Assembly (NCBI GenBank): GCA_014925825.1
Contig: JACGCK010000200.1
Location: forward strand, 1 to 64,000
From: Pholiota molesta
Lineage: Eukaryota > Basidiomycota > Agaricomycetes > Agaricales > Strophariaceae
Reading direction: 5' to 3'
DNA: 64,000 nucleotides
Part shown: piece after piece, positions 22,701 to 35,100 of the stretch
Numbering within the stretch: the first letter of the stretch is position 1
How the letters are laid out: each line of letters starts with the position of its first letter
The notes under the pieces: generated by a model
Database searches by the model: none
What the model was told of the DNA's origin: nothing
What the model saw: only the letters and a program-made list of their open reading frames with translations
Program-made: the position numbers and the translations under genes

Positions 22701-24833
22701 ACTTACTTAAAAAACTTGTTGAAAAGATCTATCTGCAAGGAAGTTTAGCACTACTACTTCATTCCATGAGCTTTTATGCATTATGAGTCGTCTGCCATGC
22801 AGACACCCACCGAAGCATTTGGATATTCAAGTACTTACACGTACTTATGTGGCGCGAGGATCTATCACATCATTGAGAACTCAAGTAACGTTTCAATCTC
22901 AGAATTATTGGGCCACCATGTTGGGCTGTAAGTTGTGCTGCGCAGAACTTATTCCATTGATTAAGTGCTGCCAACGGGCTGCCAGACTGCCATATCTTGA
23001 CTGTGGCGTTTGTTTTCAAGCTGTTTGTTCACGGAATTTCTTCCACCTCTTCGCCTGCGACTCGAGCAACCCTTCAAATATTCTCACCATTTAAATCGAT
23101 TCCTCTCCAAGTTAACCAGCCTATTCAAGTGATATACAGTCATTAGCAGTTTAGCAATAGATATCCGAGTGACCGTATAGGTCGAAGTGCGGAGGTACAT
23201 ACCCTGCCCAAAAATAGAACAAAGCTACTTCGTGTTCGCCTCAATGGTTCCTTCCAGTTCTGTTATTCCTAATTGAAATACATAAAGTATCCGTATGCAT
23301 CACCTTCTTCTGACTCAAATCAGTCTTCCGAGGCTGCAGAGCCGTTTTTCTCGGGGATTCGATTTCCAATGGTTTCTGTGTAGCCTTCTTTAATTCAGAG
23401 TTCCCATTTAGCTTCTCTTCTCTATCCTCACAGCATTTACGTGTCGAAAGAAGAGTATCGGATTCACGCTTGAATTTACAGTACAAGATAAGACTCACGG
23501 CTACTGAGTCTACTAGCGCCTATATACTCCCAAGTTGGTTCATTTGCCTTCATTAGATACTTATGTATGTACATCTCCGACGGTTCACAGGGCAGTGAAT
23601 GACTGCTTGAAATCTACATCTTCAACGCAGCAATTCAACGGCTTCACAACGGAATTAAACAAAGGAAAATATCCGCAGCGTATTCTCCAACATTTACCCT
23701 CTATTCCGCCCACTCCCTGTTCCTTAGCCTAATCCATTCGTAGTACTTAGTCCAGAATTCACACGTATGTTACAGTTGACTTGCTTTATGGCGTTATTCT
23801 TTGGGCCTTTGTGTCAACCAAAAATGGAAAGCAGCCTTTCTGAGAATTGGCTCCCGAAATTCTTGAAACATGTACTCCTCCCCTTCTCTAAGCTCTCCCT
23901 TTAAATTTAGCTAGTCCTATGAAGAGTTCATGTTCAAACTTATTATACCCTTCGTCTTTGCTTCCACTCAAAATTCGGAATGGTAGTTGGCTCCATGCTC
24001 CAACTGCTGGAGACTCGAACTAATCTAAGTCCTCGCAATGCCGACATACCCGCAATCTCGATATATATTGACATTGATTTTCCCTGAAAGTATAATTACT
24101 GTTGCATTCGTATAGTCCCTTAAGTCCGACTCACAATGTTAAGGTCATGATCATTGAGATATTGACGTTGAGGTATCAGTACTTCAGTCTTCAGCTACAT
24201 ATTGTTTACATGCATATGACATAGCTGTCCGACCTCTTAAGGTAACCTGTATTCGAAGTCGGGATAAAGTGGACTGTCTTACGAAGCGTCCTTCGATCAC
24301 GGGTGCAGAATGACTCGTGGCTTTCTACTTAGCTGAGGCCTCGAGTCGCCCAATTACGGAAGATAAGTGAGCAAGTACTCTTGAACAACACTGCCAATCG
24401 TCGGGCGACTTACAACATTCGCAAGCGAATTCATTGGGAGTTCCTAATGGACTGTAGAACTGAGATATAACCTTGCTTCAAATACCGGCACCTTCTTACC
24501 AGCGGATGATAGAAATTTTCAGATTGAGGGCGCGTAATATTACGCTCGACATTTCACGAAAACCTCAGGTTTTGTACAGTCATTTGTGACATATACAGTC
24601 ATTGACAAGAGCATGCGCATCCACCGTGTGTTTACACCTTCTCAAGTTCTTCGGGAGAAGCGCAGTGGAACATAATCCAGCATTATCAATATCATTGTCA
24701 CCAACAGCGTCTGTACCTCAGATAACTGTTGAAAGACTACATCGTGGGGAGTGAAGTGTTATAAGCGCCGAGAAACCTTCAAAATGGACGCTCAATGCTT
24801 CCATTCTATATTTCTAGGCACCTCAAATTAACC
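22701..24833. other. Region between the two mobile elements, no supported gene
   Basis: Short unsupported open frames only. AT-rich sequence with no recognisable protein motif or exon chain on either strand. Confidence 0.55.
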
Positions 24834-24840
24834 ATCGATG

Positions 24841-25062
24841 TACGGTAGTCGAGAGCTACGAGGTTCGATTTCGCGTTTGAGCTACGTGGTTCGGCTGATC
24901 GCGAACCGGGCGGACAATATTTCCTGTCCCTATCCTCGATTCACGGTCAGACAATGCTAGAAATTCCTTAACCTCCTTGACTTTTACTGGGCTTAGGTGA
25001 GGGGAAAAGCTCAATTTCAAATGTAAAATATAAGTATTTTATTATCGGTATATCCAATTAAA
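24841..25062 (+). repeat. Left terminal inverted repeat of the second element
   Basis: Pairs with about 26438-26660. Identity is very high for the outer 110 bp, then declines through an AT-rich inner part; the inner boundary is approximate. Confidence 0.75.
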
Positions 25063-25767
25063 TTCAAATATGTATGTATACTAGTCACCAACCAGTATTT
25101 CTCCTGGCAGGAGGTAATGCTGAATACATATCCAGGCACCCTTGATTTCTTCCGATGCAGAGTTAGAAGGATGTTGAGTGACAGTGCACGTACGACTGCT
25201 ACTAAGTACTCAGTACTTGGCATCCACCGTTGGCGACGCGCGTGCGCGAGAACGCCGTCTCCTCCAGCGAGATCTTCAAGCGTTCCGTGAACAGTGAGAA
25301 TCGAGTGAGGATACATGGGCTATGTCATTTAGAGAACAGTTAAAGGAGGCACATACCTGATGCCGAAGCGGCGACACCGGAGGGATTACCGGCTGGGGCT
25401 GGCATTGAATCGTGAATTCCTCCCTGGTGGCCAAAATTTGACTGTAGCGTAGAGTACCCTAGCGTGCTACGGCGGGGATTCCTGGTGCAAAACATTCAAC
25501 GTTGGCTCAACGTTCAGTTCAACGTTGATGCCGTCGGACTGAGCTAGAAGCCAAACACTAGCAAGCTCGATCACGTGAATGCGAGCCGCAAACAGTCGCG
25601 TCACACCTTGCAATTTCCCCGCCTCCCTCCCTCTCCCTCCTGCCCTCGGGCCTCCCCGTGGCCATCGCCTCTGGCTCCTAAGTCTGGAAATGCGCCCCAC
25701 TTGAAAGAACGAATGAAACGAATGAAACGAACGCGCAAATGACGGATGCAACAGGAATGTCGCATAC

Positions 25768-26340
25768 TTAAGGGAGTCCCCCTCCCCATTGGATTGTCAA
25801 TATCAAAGGCTGATTACCTGACAGGACCAGTAGAGATTCGCTCGTCGGTGCCAACTCGGCGGGAATTTCTCTCCCTTTAAGTCCTGGTCTCACCACCGTC
25901 GCCCTGCGATGCATCGCTGGAAGAGACTGCTCCTCACTGCGCGCGCGGCATTGGACTCCGAGAAACGGCTGTACGAGCCCTGATACCGCGGTGAGGTGCC
26001 AAGCAACGGCGGCAAAAGTCGCGGGGCATCGCAAACTACTGGCTTGTAGTGCAGAAAGAACCACGAGCCCACCGCTGCGCCCCCGCAGCTCGCCTTCTTC
26101 GATTGCACGAGCATCACCGCCTCGCACTCGCTCATCAAGACGCTCACGAAGTCCTCGCATTTGACGCACTCGAGGTCCGAGCCCGCGCTGAAGCAAGCGG
26201 CGGCGACCAAGTCGAACTCGGGCCTGCTGTCCGTCGACCCATTCTCGGGGGCTGCAGGGCGCGCTGAAGAGCACCGGGACGTGTTTGACGCGCAAAGGCT
26301 TTGAGCCAGGTAAGTGTGTGCCTAATGGAATTCTTGCCAT
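25768..26340 (-). pseudogene. GC-rich protein-like fragment inside the second TIR element, family unknown
   Basis: A minus-strand frame opens with MARIPLGTHLPGSK at 26340. About 80 nt further in, protein-like character moves to another frame, which reads ENGSTDSRPEFDLVAAACF and later LECVKCEDFVSVLMSEC and GSWFFLHYKPVVC (26210 downward). The switch suggests a broken or indel-bearing coding sequence. I do not recognise the family. Position inside the TIR element suggests either a captured host gene piece or the element's own decayed gene. Evidence is compositional and weak. Confidence 0.3.
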
Positions 26341-26437
26341 TGGCGTCTGGACGATGTGAACTGTTAGTTATACATGTACATGCAGCATCACCTCCTGCAA
26401 GGAGAAACTCTGCATAATTATCGACTACTACAAGTAT

Positions 26438-26660
26438 GATTAGATTTAGCTTGATAAATTGATAATAAAATATGTTTTACAGCTAAAATTGAGCTTTTTT
26501 CTTCACATAAGCCCAGTAAAAGTTCAGGAGGTTGAGCAATTTCTTGCATTGTCACCGTGAATCGAGGATAGGGACAGGAAATATTGTCCGCCCGGTTCGC
26601 GATCAGCCGAACCACGTAGCTCAAACGCGAAATCGAACCTCGTAGCTCTCGACTACCGTA
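26438..26660 (-). repeat. Right terminal inverted repeat of the second element
   Basis: Reverse complement of the left arm, with one 2-nt indel near the CGGT(CA)GACAATG segment. The inner boundary is approximate. Confidence 0.75.
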
Positions 26661-26667
26661 ATCGATG

Positions 26668-29600
26668 TAATTTTGGCATGTGAGCGGCAGAACATACGGA
26701 TGGAGATGAAGTAAAAAATCGATGACTTCGCACTCAGTATTCCGCTTTGTTTATTAGTATTCTCGAAGGCCGTTGATTGAAAAAAACCTCAATTAGCACT
26801 GACATTCAGTGCTGAGCGCTGGGCGCCCATCTGGGCATGGGCTGGTAATCAACTACAGGTGCTTAACGGAGACATAAATAAATGGACTCCGAGTTAAGTT
26901 TATTTTTGGCGCTATTCGTACCTCTAGACCTCGATACAATTGCATTACAGGTCATGTTTATGGTGACTGCATTGGAGTTCATGTGTCCAAGGTCTTCGCA
27001 GCTTCATAAAACTCAAATGTGCTTGCAGTTAGAAGGGATAATCTGGGAAACTAGAAGCTGCTAAACTCTGAACCTCTCTCGCTTGAGGCACATTTTCTAT
27101 GCCTTTGATCGGGGCGGGACTTGTGGACCATAGCATAGATCTATTCGCATGACATTGATATGACAATAATCATAACACGGAATCGAGGACTTCGGAATGG
27201 GTACACCTTTTACCCAGAAGACAATGGGCAGCTGAGCATCGGAAGCACGCTATGCGCGCTGAAGTCTTAATAGATTGTTTATTTCTTTCTGACTCTACTA
27301 CGGCCACAGTTCTTACCCTGACATACCATCACATTGCGCTGGATAAATTGCAGATCGAATGAATATGTGGATGAGATGAATGACAGCCTTCTGCTAAAGG
27401 TGTGTCAAGCAGTCTTCTTCGAGCGCTAATGTTCCCAAATAAATTCTCACCTCCCCAGCAACAGCGGTGACTGTGGACTAGGCTACCGTCATACATAGGA
27501 ATAAGTTAGAACTGCTGGTACGCTTCTCCATGAAATGCACAGCATCCACTTCCGAAGGACACACCAAGAGTCCAAGACGGGGTTTAATATAGCCCATTGA
27601 AGAACAGGTGGGTATAAATAACCGTGAAACAATACAAAGGAGGCTGTTGAGCTTTCATAGCAAGAAAAAGAAGCGATGGAATAACGGAACAACTTAGGAT
27701 AGATGGACATCTTGCAAGTAACACCATTCCGGAACGCGCCAAAGGATATTTCGATGCTCAGCGCGTAATGTGGATAGCATTCGACAGTCAGCTCAGAATC
27801 AACGTTTCAACGGGGCTGCGTAGCCAGAAACTGTGTGAGGACTATCCATTAGCTCATAGTACATACAGACTGCAGTATCCCCGCGCTAAATTCGAAGTGG
27901 TGTACCTGCTGAAACGTGGAGCTCGAAAGCCCGAGAGACTCGGAATATGTGGAGAAGAGCCTGAGTTGACGTCTTTCAGCTGTAAATGGCATCCGCGTGA
28001 GCGAAGGACGGCCAGGGAACGTGATGGAAGGGGGAAAGGCAGGGTAATCGTAATCTTATCAGCGGATATAGGCACTTCATTTACACGCAATCCGTGAAAC
28101 GCGAAGCGTTCATCCTTCAGCGCAAAACTGTAATGAGAGCGTCAGGTATGCTATTAACGCGTGGATAAGGGAACCTGAGGATCAGACCTTCTTACCCACA
28201 GCAATATCGCCCGAACTCCTTCGCCATCGCCTTCCGAAGTCCGCTGCGGTAGGACTTTCAGCCCACATTAAGAAGAATCCAAATGTGAAGTCCGAAAATG
28301 GGCTGAAGAACCGCAGCGCCCGACTTGCCCGTCATCCACGACTGGATTTACATAGCAAGGGGCCGTACACTGTACCCTCGACGCAGCAGGATCCGAGGGA
28401 AGGATACTTGACACGCCTAAATCTATAGCGCAGCTTGCCAAATCAGCCTTCAATATGTCTGGCGCCACTCCAGATGGCTGATTCGACGGTTGGATTAAAA
28501 ATGTAAGTTTGAAGCTCAAGAGAATATTCACAAGGGAACGAGTGGAGCGCGGGAGAACAAGTCTGTTTTTGGAGCATGCTCGCCCATTGCGTTGGCGGTA
28601 AAATCGCCCAGCGATCCACAAGAGTGGTGTGCATCACTTGAGCGGTCCGGCGGCTACATGGTCCTAGAATGAGTCAAGGATTGTTAAGGACCTTTTAGGC
28701 AAGTATGCTAATTGTGGATTTGACGCAGTGACATTTGCCTGAGGATGCAGGTAGCCAAGCTGTAGCGTTTCTAGCAACCGTCCTGTAAGATAGTTCAGTT
28801 CTATGTAGATGCAGAGAAAGGTATTTCATTATGGAAAGACTTTTTGACTGCGATGCATCGCTCCTCGATGCGCTCAAGCGCTTGGCCTTCCGTGGCATGT
28901 GTATTCACTCGGCGATTCTTCCGCCACGGACCAGAAATAAGATGCAGATAGCAGCCTGAGATGATGTTCTGGGCGGCCTTCACACGTCCTTAAACTGCTC
29001 TATGACATGGTATCAAGTTTTAGCTCAAATCCCTGCCCACTGCTACCAGAATGAGAAATCGACACTGTGAGTGACCAGCTGAGTACGTCCAGAAGGATCC
29101 CAAGACTGTTCTATGTAGAGTCGACATGGAGTCTGGGCGAGTCGAGCGCTGAGCATAATGATACAACCTCAACGAAAGCCCGTCGAAACTCTCGCCGGCA
29201 TCGGTCAAAACAAGCCCGCGTCGAGGCAGTCTACATAGAGAACTAAGTTCGCTCATATCAAGATTCCAAAGGTCAAGCCGCGGCGTCATAGTCATGGAAG
29301 GTCCCACAGATGGCCAAGTTTATCCACGCTTTTCATACTAACCATTCGCAAGGCACCGATTACAGAAGCCCTCGAAGTGAGATGTGACCTGCAGAGAAGC
29401 CCAGCGAAGAAAAGAAAGAAGCAAGGCCAAAAGAGTTCCCGAGATCTGGTACCATTCCTTTTCATGCTCCGCTCAGGCAAATACCGGGCGGTCGACCGCC
29501 GAGCGCACCAAAGTCTATTTTGTGGGTATTATACTCTGGGTATACTGATTCAAGTCTACTTTTGCTTGTCGCGTTGCTGGGTCTTATGAATGATGACTCC

Positions 29601-30569
29601 ATACATAATACGCTATTAACACCCAGTTGTTCAGTATTGATAATACAATTTGACAGTAGTGCGATAGCGTATAGGTTTTCAACAGTCCCTGATTTATGCC
29701 GGCGCTTTCTGTATATACATAGGCTCGGATCCATTGGAACCTGTACTAATGAAAAAATTCTTTAGAACATATCGCATGGGCCTATACCCAAACTTGCATG
29801 ATCACCACATCTACGGGCTCTGTCCCGATGACGAAGGGTTTCACAATTAGTTAAAAAACAAACAGTATTTGAGGACTCCAAGCATTCCCACTGAAGACGC
29901 CAATACGAGCGATAACTAATTTTAAATAAAGTCAAGATTCATATTCAAGTGTATGTAACGGGGCTTAGATATGATATGGTAGAAGCTGTAGATATAGAGA
30001 AGTGTGGCTAAGCAGCTGTCAGCTATCAGGGGAAATAACATCTATGAAACACAAAACTGTTATTAGAAATAGATCCTTCTCCCACCATATGCGCCCAAAT
30101 GCACTGGTGCCTGTCGAAGAGGTCGAGTCTGCACAGCTTCAGGCAGAGCTTCTATCACAGAGCCATGAATGAAAGCTGGTCCAAATCGGAAAGAGATGTC
30201 GAGATCCAACAGCTTCCCGGGGTATGCGAAGCTTGTGTATGCCATCATAGTGTGGGATGGCAGGGGACAGCAGACATGCGAACTCAACTGGCTTTTCTGG
30301 GAAACGGCGGCATGTGGCAGTCTGGTCGATTTGGGTCATACCCCACGGTCATGTCACCTCCGGAACTGCGTGCTGTAGGGAAAGAGGCGCTAAACCTGGG
30401 ACGTGTATCACGCAACTGCTGCCAGGCCGGTATTTTGCCGTCGCTTGAATGCTTCGAACGTGAATCACTGTAAACCAGCACCATACGCCTGGTCGGGCTA
30501 CCAACGACACTTTGCTTTGAATCCCGCCCCTGTCTGTTGCGTTGCCCATATCCCTAGAGTCACTTGAAG
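26668..30569. other. 3.9-kb region without a supported gene; possible decayed coding pieces
   Basis: Several minus-strand segments look faintly protein-like (28268-28621, 29020-29307, 30063-30549), but they are short, in different frames and cannot be joined by credible splices. No domain was recognised. Relic genes are possible. Confidence 0.4.
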
Positions 30570-31644
30570 CTATAGTGACTCGGCATGTCGTCGTCCGGGC
30601 TCCAAATCCACTGCGTGCGCTGCTGTATTTTCCGTATGGTTCTCGTATTTACTTCTCGGCAGAAGTCTTGACATGTATGACAAGCCTGCTGCGGTGATTC
30701 TAGTCCCAATCCATTGCGCCAGTGACACTCCGGGGACAAGGCCCACAACATCCTTTATATCCCAGATATCTCGGTGATGTGTGACTAAACCTTGCTCGTT
30801 GAAGGACAGTCGTGTGATTATCCGCAGTGTGCAATGGAGAGGGGAAGGGAAGGATAACGATGTCCCAGGAATAGGCAAGGAAGGCGAAGTAAAGGGGTGT
30901 ACGTGCGGCATCGGGAAGCCATGTACGTTTACGAGCGACTCCGTTGAACCCTGGGCGCGGTGAGAAATTGTCCCTTCACAGTGGATCCCAGGAAGAAGCA
31001 GAATGTTTAGTGTGTGTTCGACGATGGCTTTGCGGTGACCGTCTAGACTCTCCATAAGCGTGTCGTTCCTCGGTTGTTCCAGAACTTGAAGACTCACCGA
31101 AGGATTCACTCTCACAAATGTCCAAAACGTCGGTCCAAATGCGTAGGGCATGGAAGAGCGAGTCGTCCGACCTTTGTCCGTTGCCGGGGGGGCTGAGGCG
31201 AAAGAGGGTACATAACACAGCCAGTGGTCTAGGCACGTCTATAGCGCTCATTTGGCGAGACAATCGGTGAATATCGCCTATGACAGAACGCGAAGTCGCT
31301 GTTATAAAGGGATTCTCATAACTGTTAAAATAGCACATTAGGCGTCTATTCGATGTTTACAGAATGCCACAAAATGCGTGGTGGATCTCAATGGCGTTCA
31401 CTCACACTAGAAGTAATCAAATTTCAGTAAAGATTCAGTTGCAATGAGGAGACCACTCACTAGCACTTGCTTCGTAGAAGTTGTCCACTGCATCTGGCGC
31501 TACTGGACACTCGCCATAGACGGAGTAGCAGACATCAAGCGCTGTCGCCCTTGTAGACATCACCGACATATCTGGCGATCTGCTTTGCAGCTGGCTGCTT
31601 GATGGGAATGGGAGGGTGTTCGCGGACGTATCGATCGGATGCAT
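30570..31644 (-). CDS. NTF2-like/SnoaL-like fold hypothetical protein
   Basis: Exons in transcript order: 31457-31644, 31098-31321, 30570-31042; sum 885 nt, 294 residues. After an unstructured start come features of a conserved fungal family as I recall it: CYSVYGECPVAPDAVDNFYE, YENPFITATSR, FHALRIWTDVLDICESESF, DGHRKAIVEHTLNILLLPG, then THHRDIWDIKDVVGLVPG and a C-terminal helix. The pattern (FYE...YENP entry, HRDIWD strand near the end) suggests the NTF2-like cone fold; no catalytic role can be assigned. Intron 2 is clean (GTGAGT...TCTAG). Intron 1 keeps phase only with a weak donor GTGGTC two bases from a better GTGAGT, so that junction is uncertain. Start taken as the first ATG of the frame. 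Divergent from NOP14. Confidence 0.62.
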
Positions 31645-32032
31645 GAGTAGTACAAGGCGAGATGGCGAAAGGGAGAACAATTAGTTGAACTTGAAGGAAT
31701 AGACCCAAGTGGTCCTCTTGCTACCCATCACAATGACATCGGTAATGGTCGCAATTCAACCCTATGGCACGTGGCCAAAATATCCATACACTCGCCTGAG
31801 GAATCCTCGGACAAGTGCGTTCAATCTTGCGTCTTCTTCTCCAGAAAGATTCCTGATATTGCAGAGAAATTCGAAAGAATAGAGCCAATTTTTGAATGCG
31901 TGTTGTTGGTGATGAAGAATTCTTATTCAGTCAAGCCGATGAATTGAATGTGACCATCACCAATGTCACTAAATAATCGGTCACAGAAATTTCTCGTCTC
32001 GCAATTACCGGACTTGTACTAACACCCACAAA
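31645..32032. promoter_or_regulatory. Divergent promoter region between the NTF2-like gene and NOP14
   Basis: 388 bp separate the two start codons. No gene fits. It probably holds promoter elements for both genes; no specific motif can be defended. Confidence 0.4.
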
Positions 32033-35000
32033 ATGGCCAAGGGATCCCAGCTATCCCAACTGAAGTCTGCGCTCTCGCAGGCAGGAGTTACTGGCCCTCC
32101 AAACTCAAAGAAAAGAAAACGCGCGGCGCCCACAGAGAAAGACAAGGAGAAAAAGGCCGCGAAGCTCGATGCCATCCAGAAACGACTGAACCCATTCGAT
32201 GTCAAAGTAACGAAACTGAAGCACGATGTGGGAGGGCGGCGCTTGAAGGGTATCACTGGAAGGCCTGCGCAGAGCAAGCAAGCTGGTATCGAACAGGTCC
32301 GTACATAAGTCGCGCTCAACGAGGATATTCAATTGATTGTATGTGCCTTTAGAGAAAGAAAACCCTGTTGAAGGAGTACGAAGAGAAAGATCGTGCAGGA
32401 GGCATCGTCGATCGACGGTTCGGTGAAAATGACCCTACAATGAGCTTGGAAGAGCGTATGCTGGAGCGTTTCACCAAGGAACGACAGCGCGCTTCTAAAG
32501 GAGTCGCATTCAACTTGGAGGACGAGGACGATTTGACGCATTATGGTCAAAGCTTGTCTAAAATGGACGACTTCGACACTGTTGGTCTTGGAGATGAGAG
32601 CTCAGAGGAGGAAACATCAGGTTTGTGTAATCTATTTTCTAGCTGGGCGTTATCTTTATTCATCTTGCAATTCGTAACTCTATAGGTCAAATCCAACGGG
32701 ACATTGTTAGTAAAACGCATTTCGGAGGCTTTGGAGATGAGGAAGAAGATGAAGAGGTAATTTCAGTCATCTATCATGTAGAACCTTTCTAATTTCTCTC
32801 TAGCCTGCTCGAAAGAAGACGAAGGCGGAAGTCATGGCGGAAGTCATGGCAAAGAGCAAGGAACACAAAGTAGGTATCCTCTAAGCTCATGCCTCGACAC
32901 AATTTACTTATAATATCATAGTTCCTTCGCCAAATGCAACGAGACAAGGAGGACAACGTCCGACACGAGCTCGACGACCAATTCGCGTCCCTACGCGAAC
33001 TCATTTACGCGCCAGACCCCTCATCCAGCGGTAGCAACTCCGTCCCTCTCGGCGCACGAGAAACCGGATTCAAAGCACCCGCCGAAGCCGACTCCGCTGC
33101 AGCCACTACCACGGCAGACGCTAATGACTACGACCAACACGTCCGTGAGCTCGCCTTCGACAAGAGGGCGAAGCCCAAAGACCGGACGAAGACCGAGGAG
33201 GAGCTAGCACTGGAGGCGAAGGAAGCACTGGAGAAGGCAGAGAGGAGACGAAGAAAGCGGATGCTGGGCCTTGATGATGAGAGCAGTGATGAGGAGGATG
33301 GCAAGGCTAAAGGCAAGCGGAAGAGAGGTGCGGATGATCTGGATGATGATTTCGATGAAGAAGGGGTGCCGGATTACGATGGGCTTGGTGCTGGATTGGC
33401 CGCTACAACTGGATCAGAGGACGAGGACAAAGATGAGGATGATGAAGAGGGTTCGGACGAAGAGGAAGAAGGCTCCGAAGAAGGCTCTGAAGAGGGAGAG
33501 GAAGACCATGGCAGCGAGGTGGAAGAGGATGACACCGACGATTATTCGGAAGGCGAAGAAGGAGAGCAAGAACACCTTGTCGCACCTTCAAAAGTCACCA
33601 AAGGAAAGTCAAAAGGAAAGAAATCGGCAAAGCAAGAACTGCCATTTACTTTCCCTTGTCCTGCTAGTCATGACGAATTCCTGGAGATTGTGGAGGACAT
33701 CGATGATGATGATGTCCCAATAGTTGTCCAACGAATACGTGCGCTATACCACACAAGTTTAGGCGTGGACAATAAATTCAAGCTCCAGGTGCTTATCTTT
33801 TTTTGTTGGGAAGGATAGCGTTGCTAATTCTTTTCTAGACGCTGGCGACTGTACTCATTGACCACATCCTATATATTGCTGCCCCTCCAACCCCTCGTTT
33901 CTCCCTCATCGACTCCCTCTTCCCCCACCTCCTCGCTATTACACGCGCATACCCGATACCCGTCGCCCAACACTTCAACGCCAAACTGCACTTGATGCAC
34001 AAAAACCTAAAACGCGGCCTCTCGCGCGGTGCCCTCGACACAGAGTCTAAGACTTGGCCTGGCATCCCGAGCTCTCCCTCCTGCGGATCATCGGCCTCAT
34101 CTGGCCCACGAGCGATCTCAACCACGCCGTCGTCTCTCCTACACGTGTGCTCATCGGGGCTTACCTCGGCCTGGGGCGCGTGCGGTCCCTGCGCGATATC
34201 GCGAGCGGCTTGTTCCTCTGCACTTTGTTCCTCCAGTTCGAGAGCCTGTCAAAACGGCTGGTGCCCGAATCGATTAATTTCTTGCTGAATACTGTCCTCC
34301 ACATCGCACCGCACCAGTATGAGGATGTGTCTGCCCTCCCTGGGTCTTTCCCGTCTCCCGATTTCCGCGCAGAGAAGGTCCGTCATCTTAGGATGAATGC
34401 AAAAGCGCGAAAATCGTTAGTGGCGCAGAAGGCTGATATGACGCGCCTCATGACATCCGACGACGCTGACGAACAGGCTAAGGCCGATCTGCTGTCATTG
34501 GCATTCAACCTCCTCGGACAGTATGCGGATCTCTACAAAGCGCTCGATGGATTTATCGAATTATACGAGCCTGCGCTGTCACTCCTAGAAAATATCGAGA
34601 CCAAATCTCTTTGTGAGGCACACAAGGCAAGAAAAATATTGTTATCATTCTGCATTCGACTGAAGTAGCTTGCTTGTTGCACTTTTTAGGAACAACTCTC
34701 GAAGCTCACTGATTCATTGCAACGTCTGCTTAAATTCTCCCGGCAAGCACGGAGACCACTCCGTTTGCAGGCCCACAAGCCCATCCCCATCCCGACGTAC
34801 ATTCCCAAATTCGAGACCACCTCCTCGAACTACCTCCGCCGCCAGGACCCGGATCACGAGAAGAACGAGGCCTCGAAACTGCGCAACCAGTACAAGCAGG
34901 AGCGGAAGGGCGCGATCCGGGAACTGCGCAAGGATGCGCGCTTCCTCGCGGGTGTGGAACAGAAGAAACAAATCGAGAAGGACAGGGCATATAATGAGCG

Positions 35001-35100
35001 TATGCGCCGCGTGTTCGGCTCAATTGAGGGTGAACGGGCGGAAGAGAAGAAGATGGAGAGGGAGAAGGCGAAAGATAAGAGGAGAGCGGGGAGGAAGTGA
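32033..35100 (+). CDS. NOP14: Nucleolar complex protein 14 (NOP14), 40S ribosome biogenesis factor
   Basis: NOP14 works in the nucleolar SSU processome for 18S rRNA maturation and 40S export. Exons: 32033-32296, 32353-32620, 32686-32756, 32804-32869, 32922-33788, 33839-34626, 34690-35100; about 911 residues. Family blocks: [20 protein letters not shown], the [19 protein letters not shown] junction, [19 protein letters not shown], a long acidic middle (about 33390-33590), [54 protein letters not shown], and a Lys/Arg-rich C-terminus. Exon lengths sum to 2735 nt, one short of a multiple of three. The frame changes at about 34060 (TGGCCTGGCATCCC), where one extra G or C would restore WPGHPELSLL, so a single-base assembly gap is likely. 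Intron 6 (34627-34689) uses a GC-AG pair with donor AAG|GCAAGA. Confidence 0.93.

Larger units (their letters stand above)
24841..26660. mobile_element. TIR DNA element (1820 bp) with a 7-bp target duplication
   Basis: The sequence from 24841 inward matches the reverse complement of the sequence ending at 26660, near-perfectly for about 110 bp (TACGGTAGTCGAGAGCTACG at the tip) and imperfectly to about 220 bp. The direct repeat ATCGATG flanks it exactly (24834-24840 and 26661-26667). The 1.4-kb interior has a GC-rich block (about 25.6-26.3 kb) whose composition differs from the AT-rich arms and surroundings. No DDE transposase motif is visible, so it is probably non-autonomous and may carry captured host sequence. 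The tip differs in sequence from the other element, although both begin TA(T/C)GG. Confidence 0.78.

Noticed and set aside
28268..30549. Scattered minus-strand protein-like segments upstream of the NTF2-like gene
   Set aside because: Different frames, no shared family, and no credible introns; mentioned only as possible relics.
33271..33723. 150-codon Met/Arg-rich plus frame
   Set aside because: Out-of-frame shadow of the acidic GAT/GAG-rich NOP14 exon.
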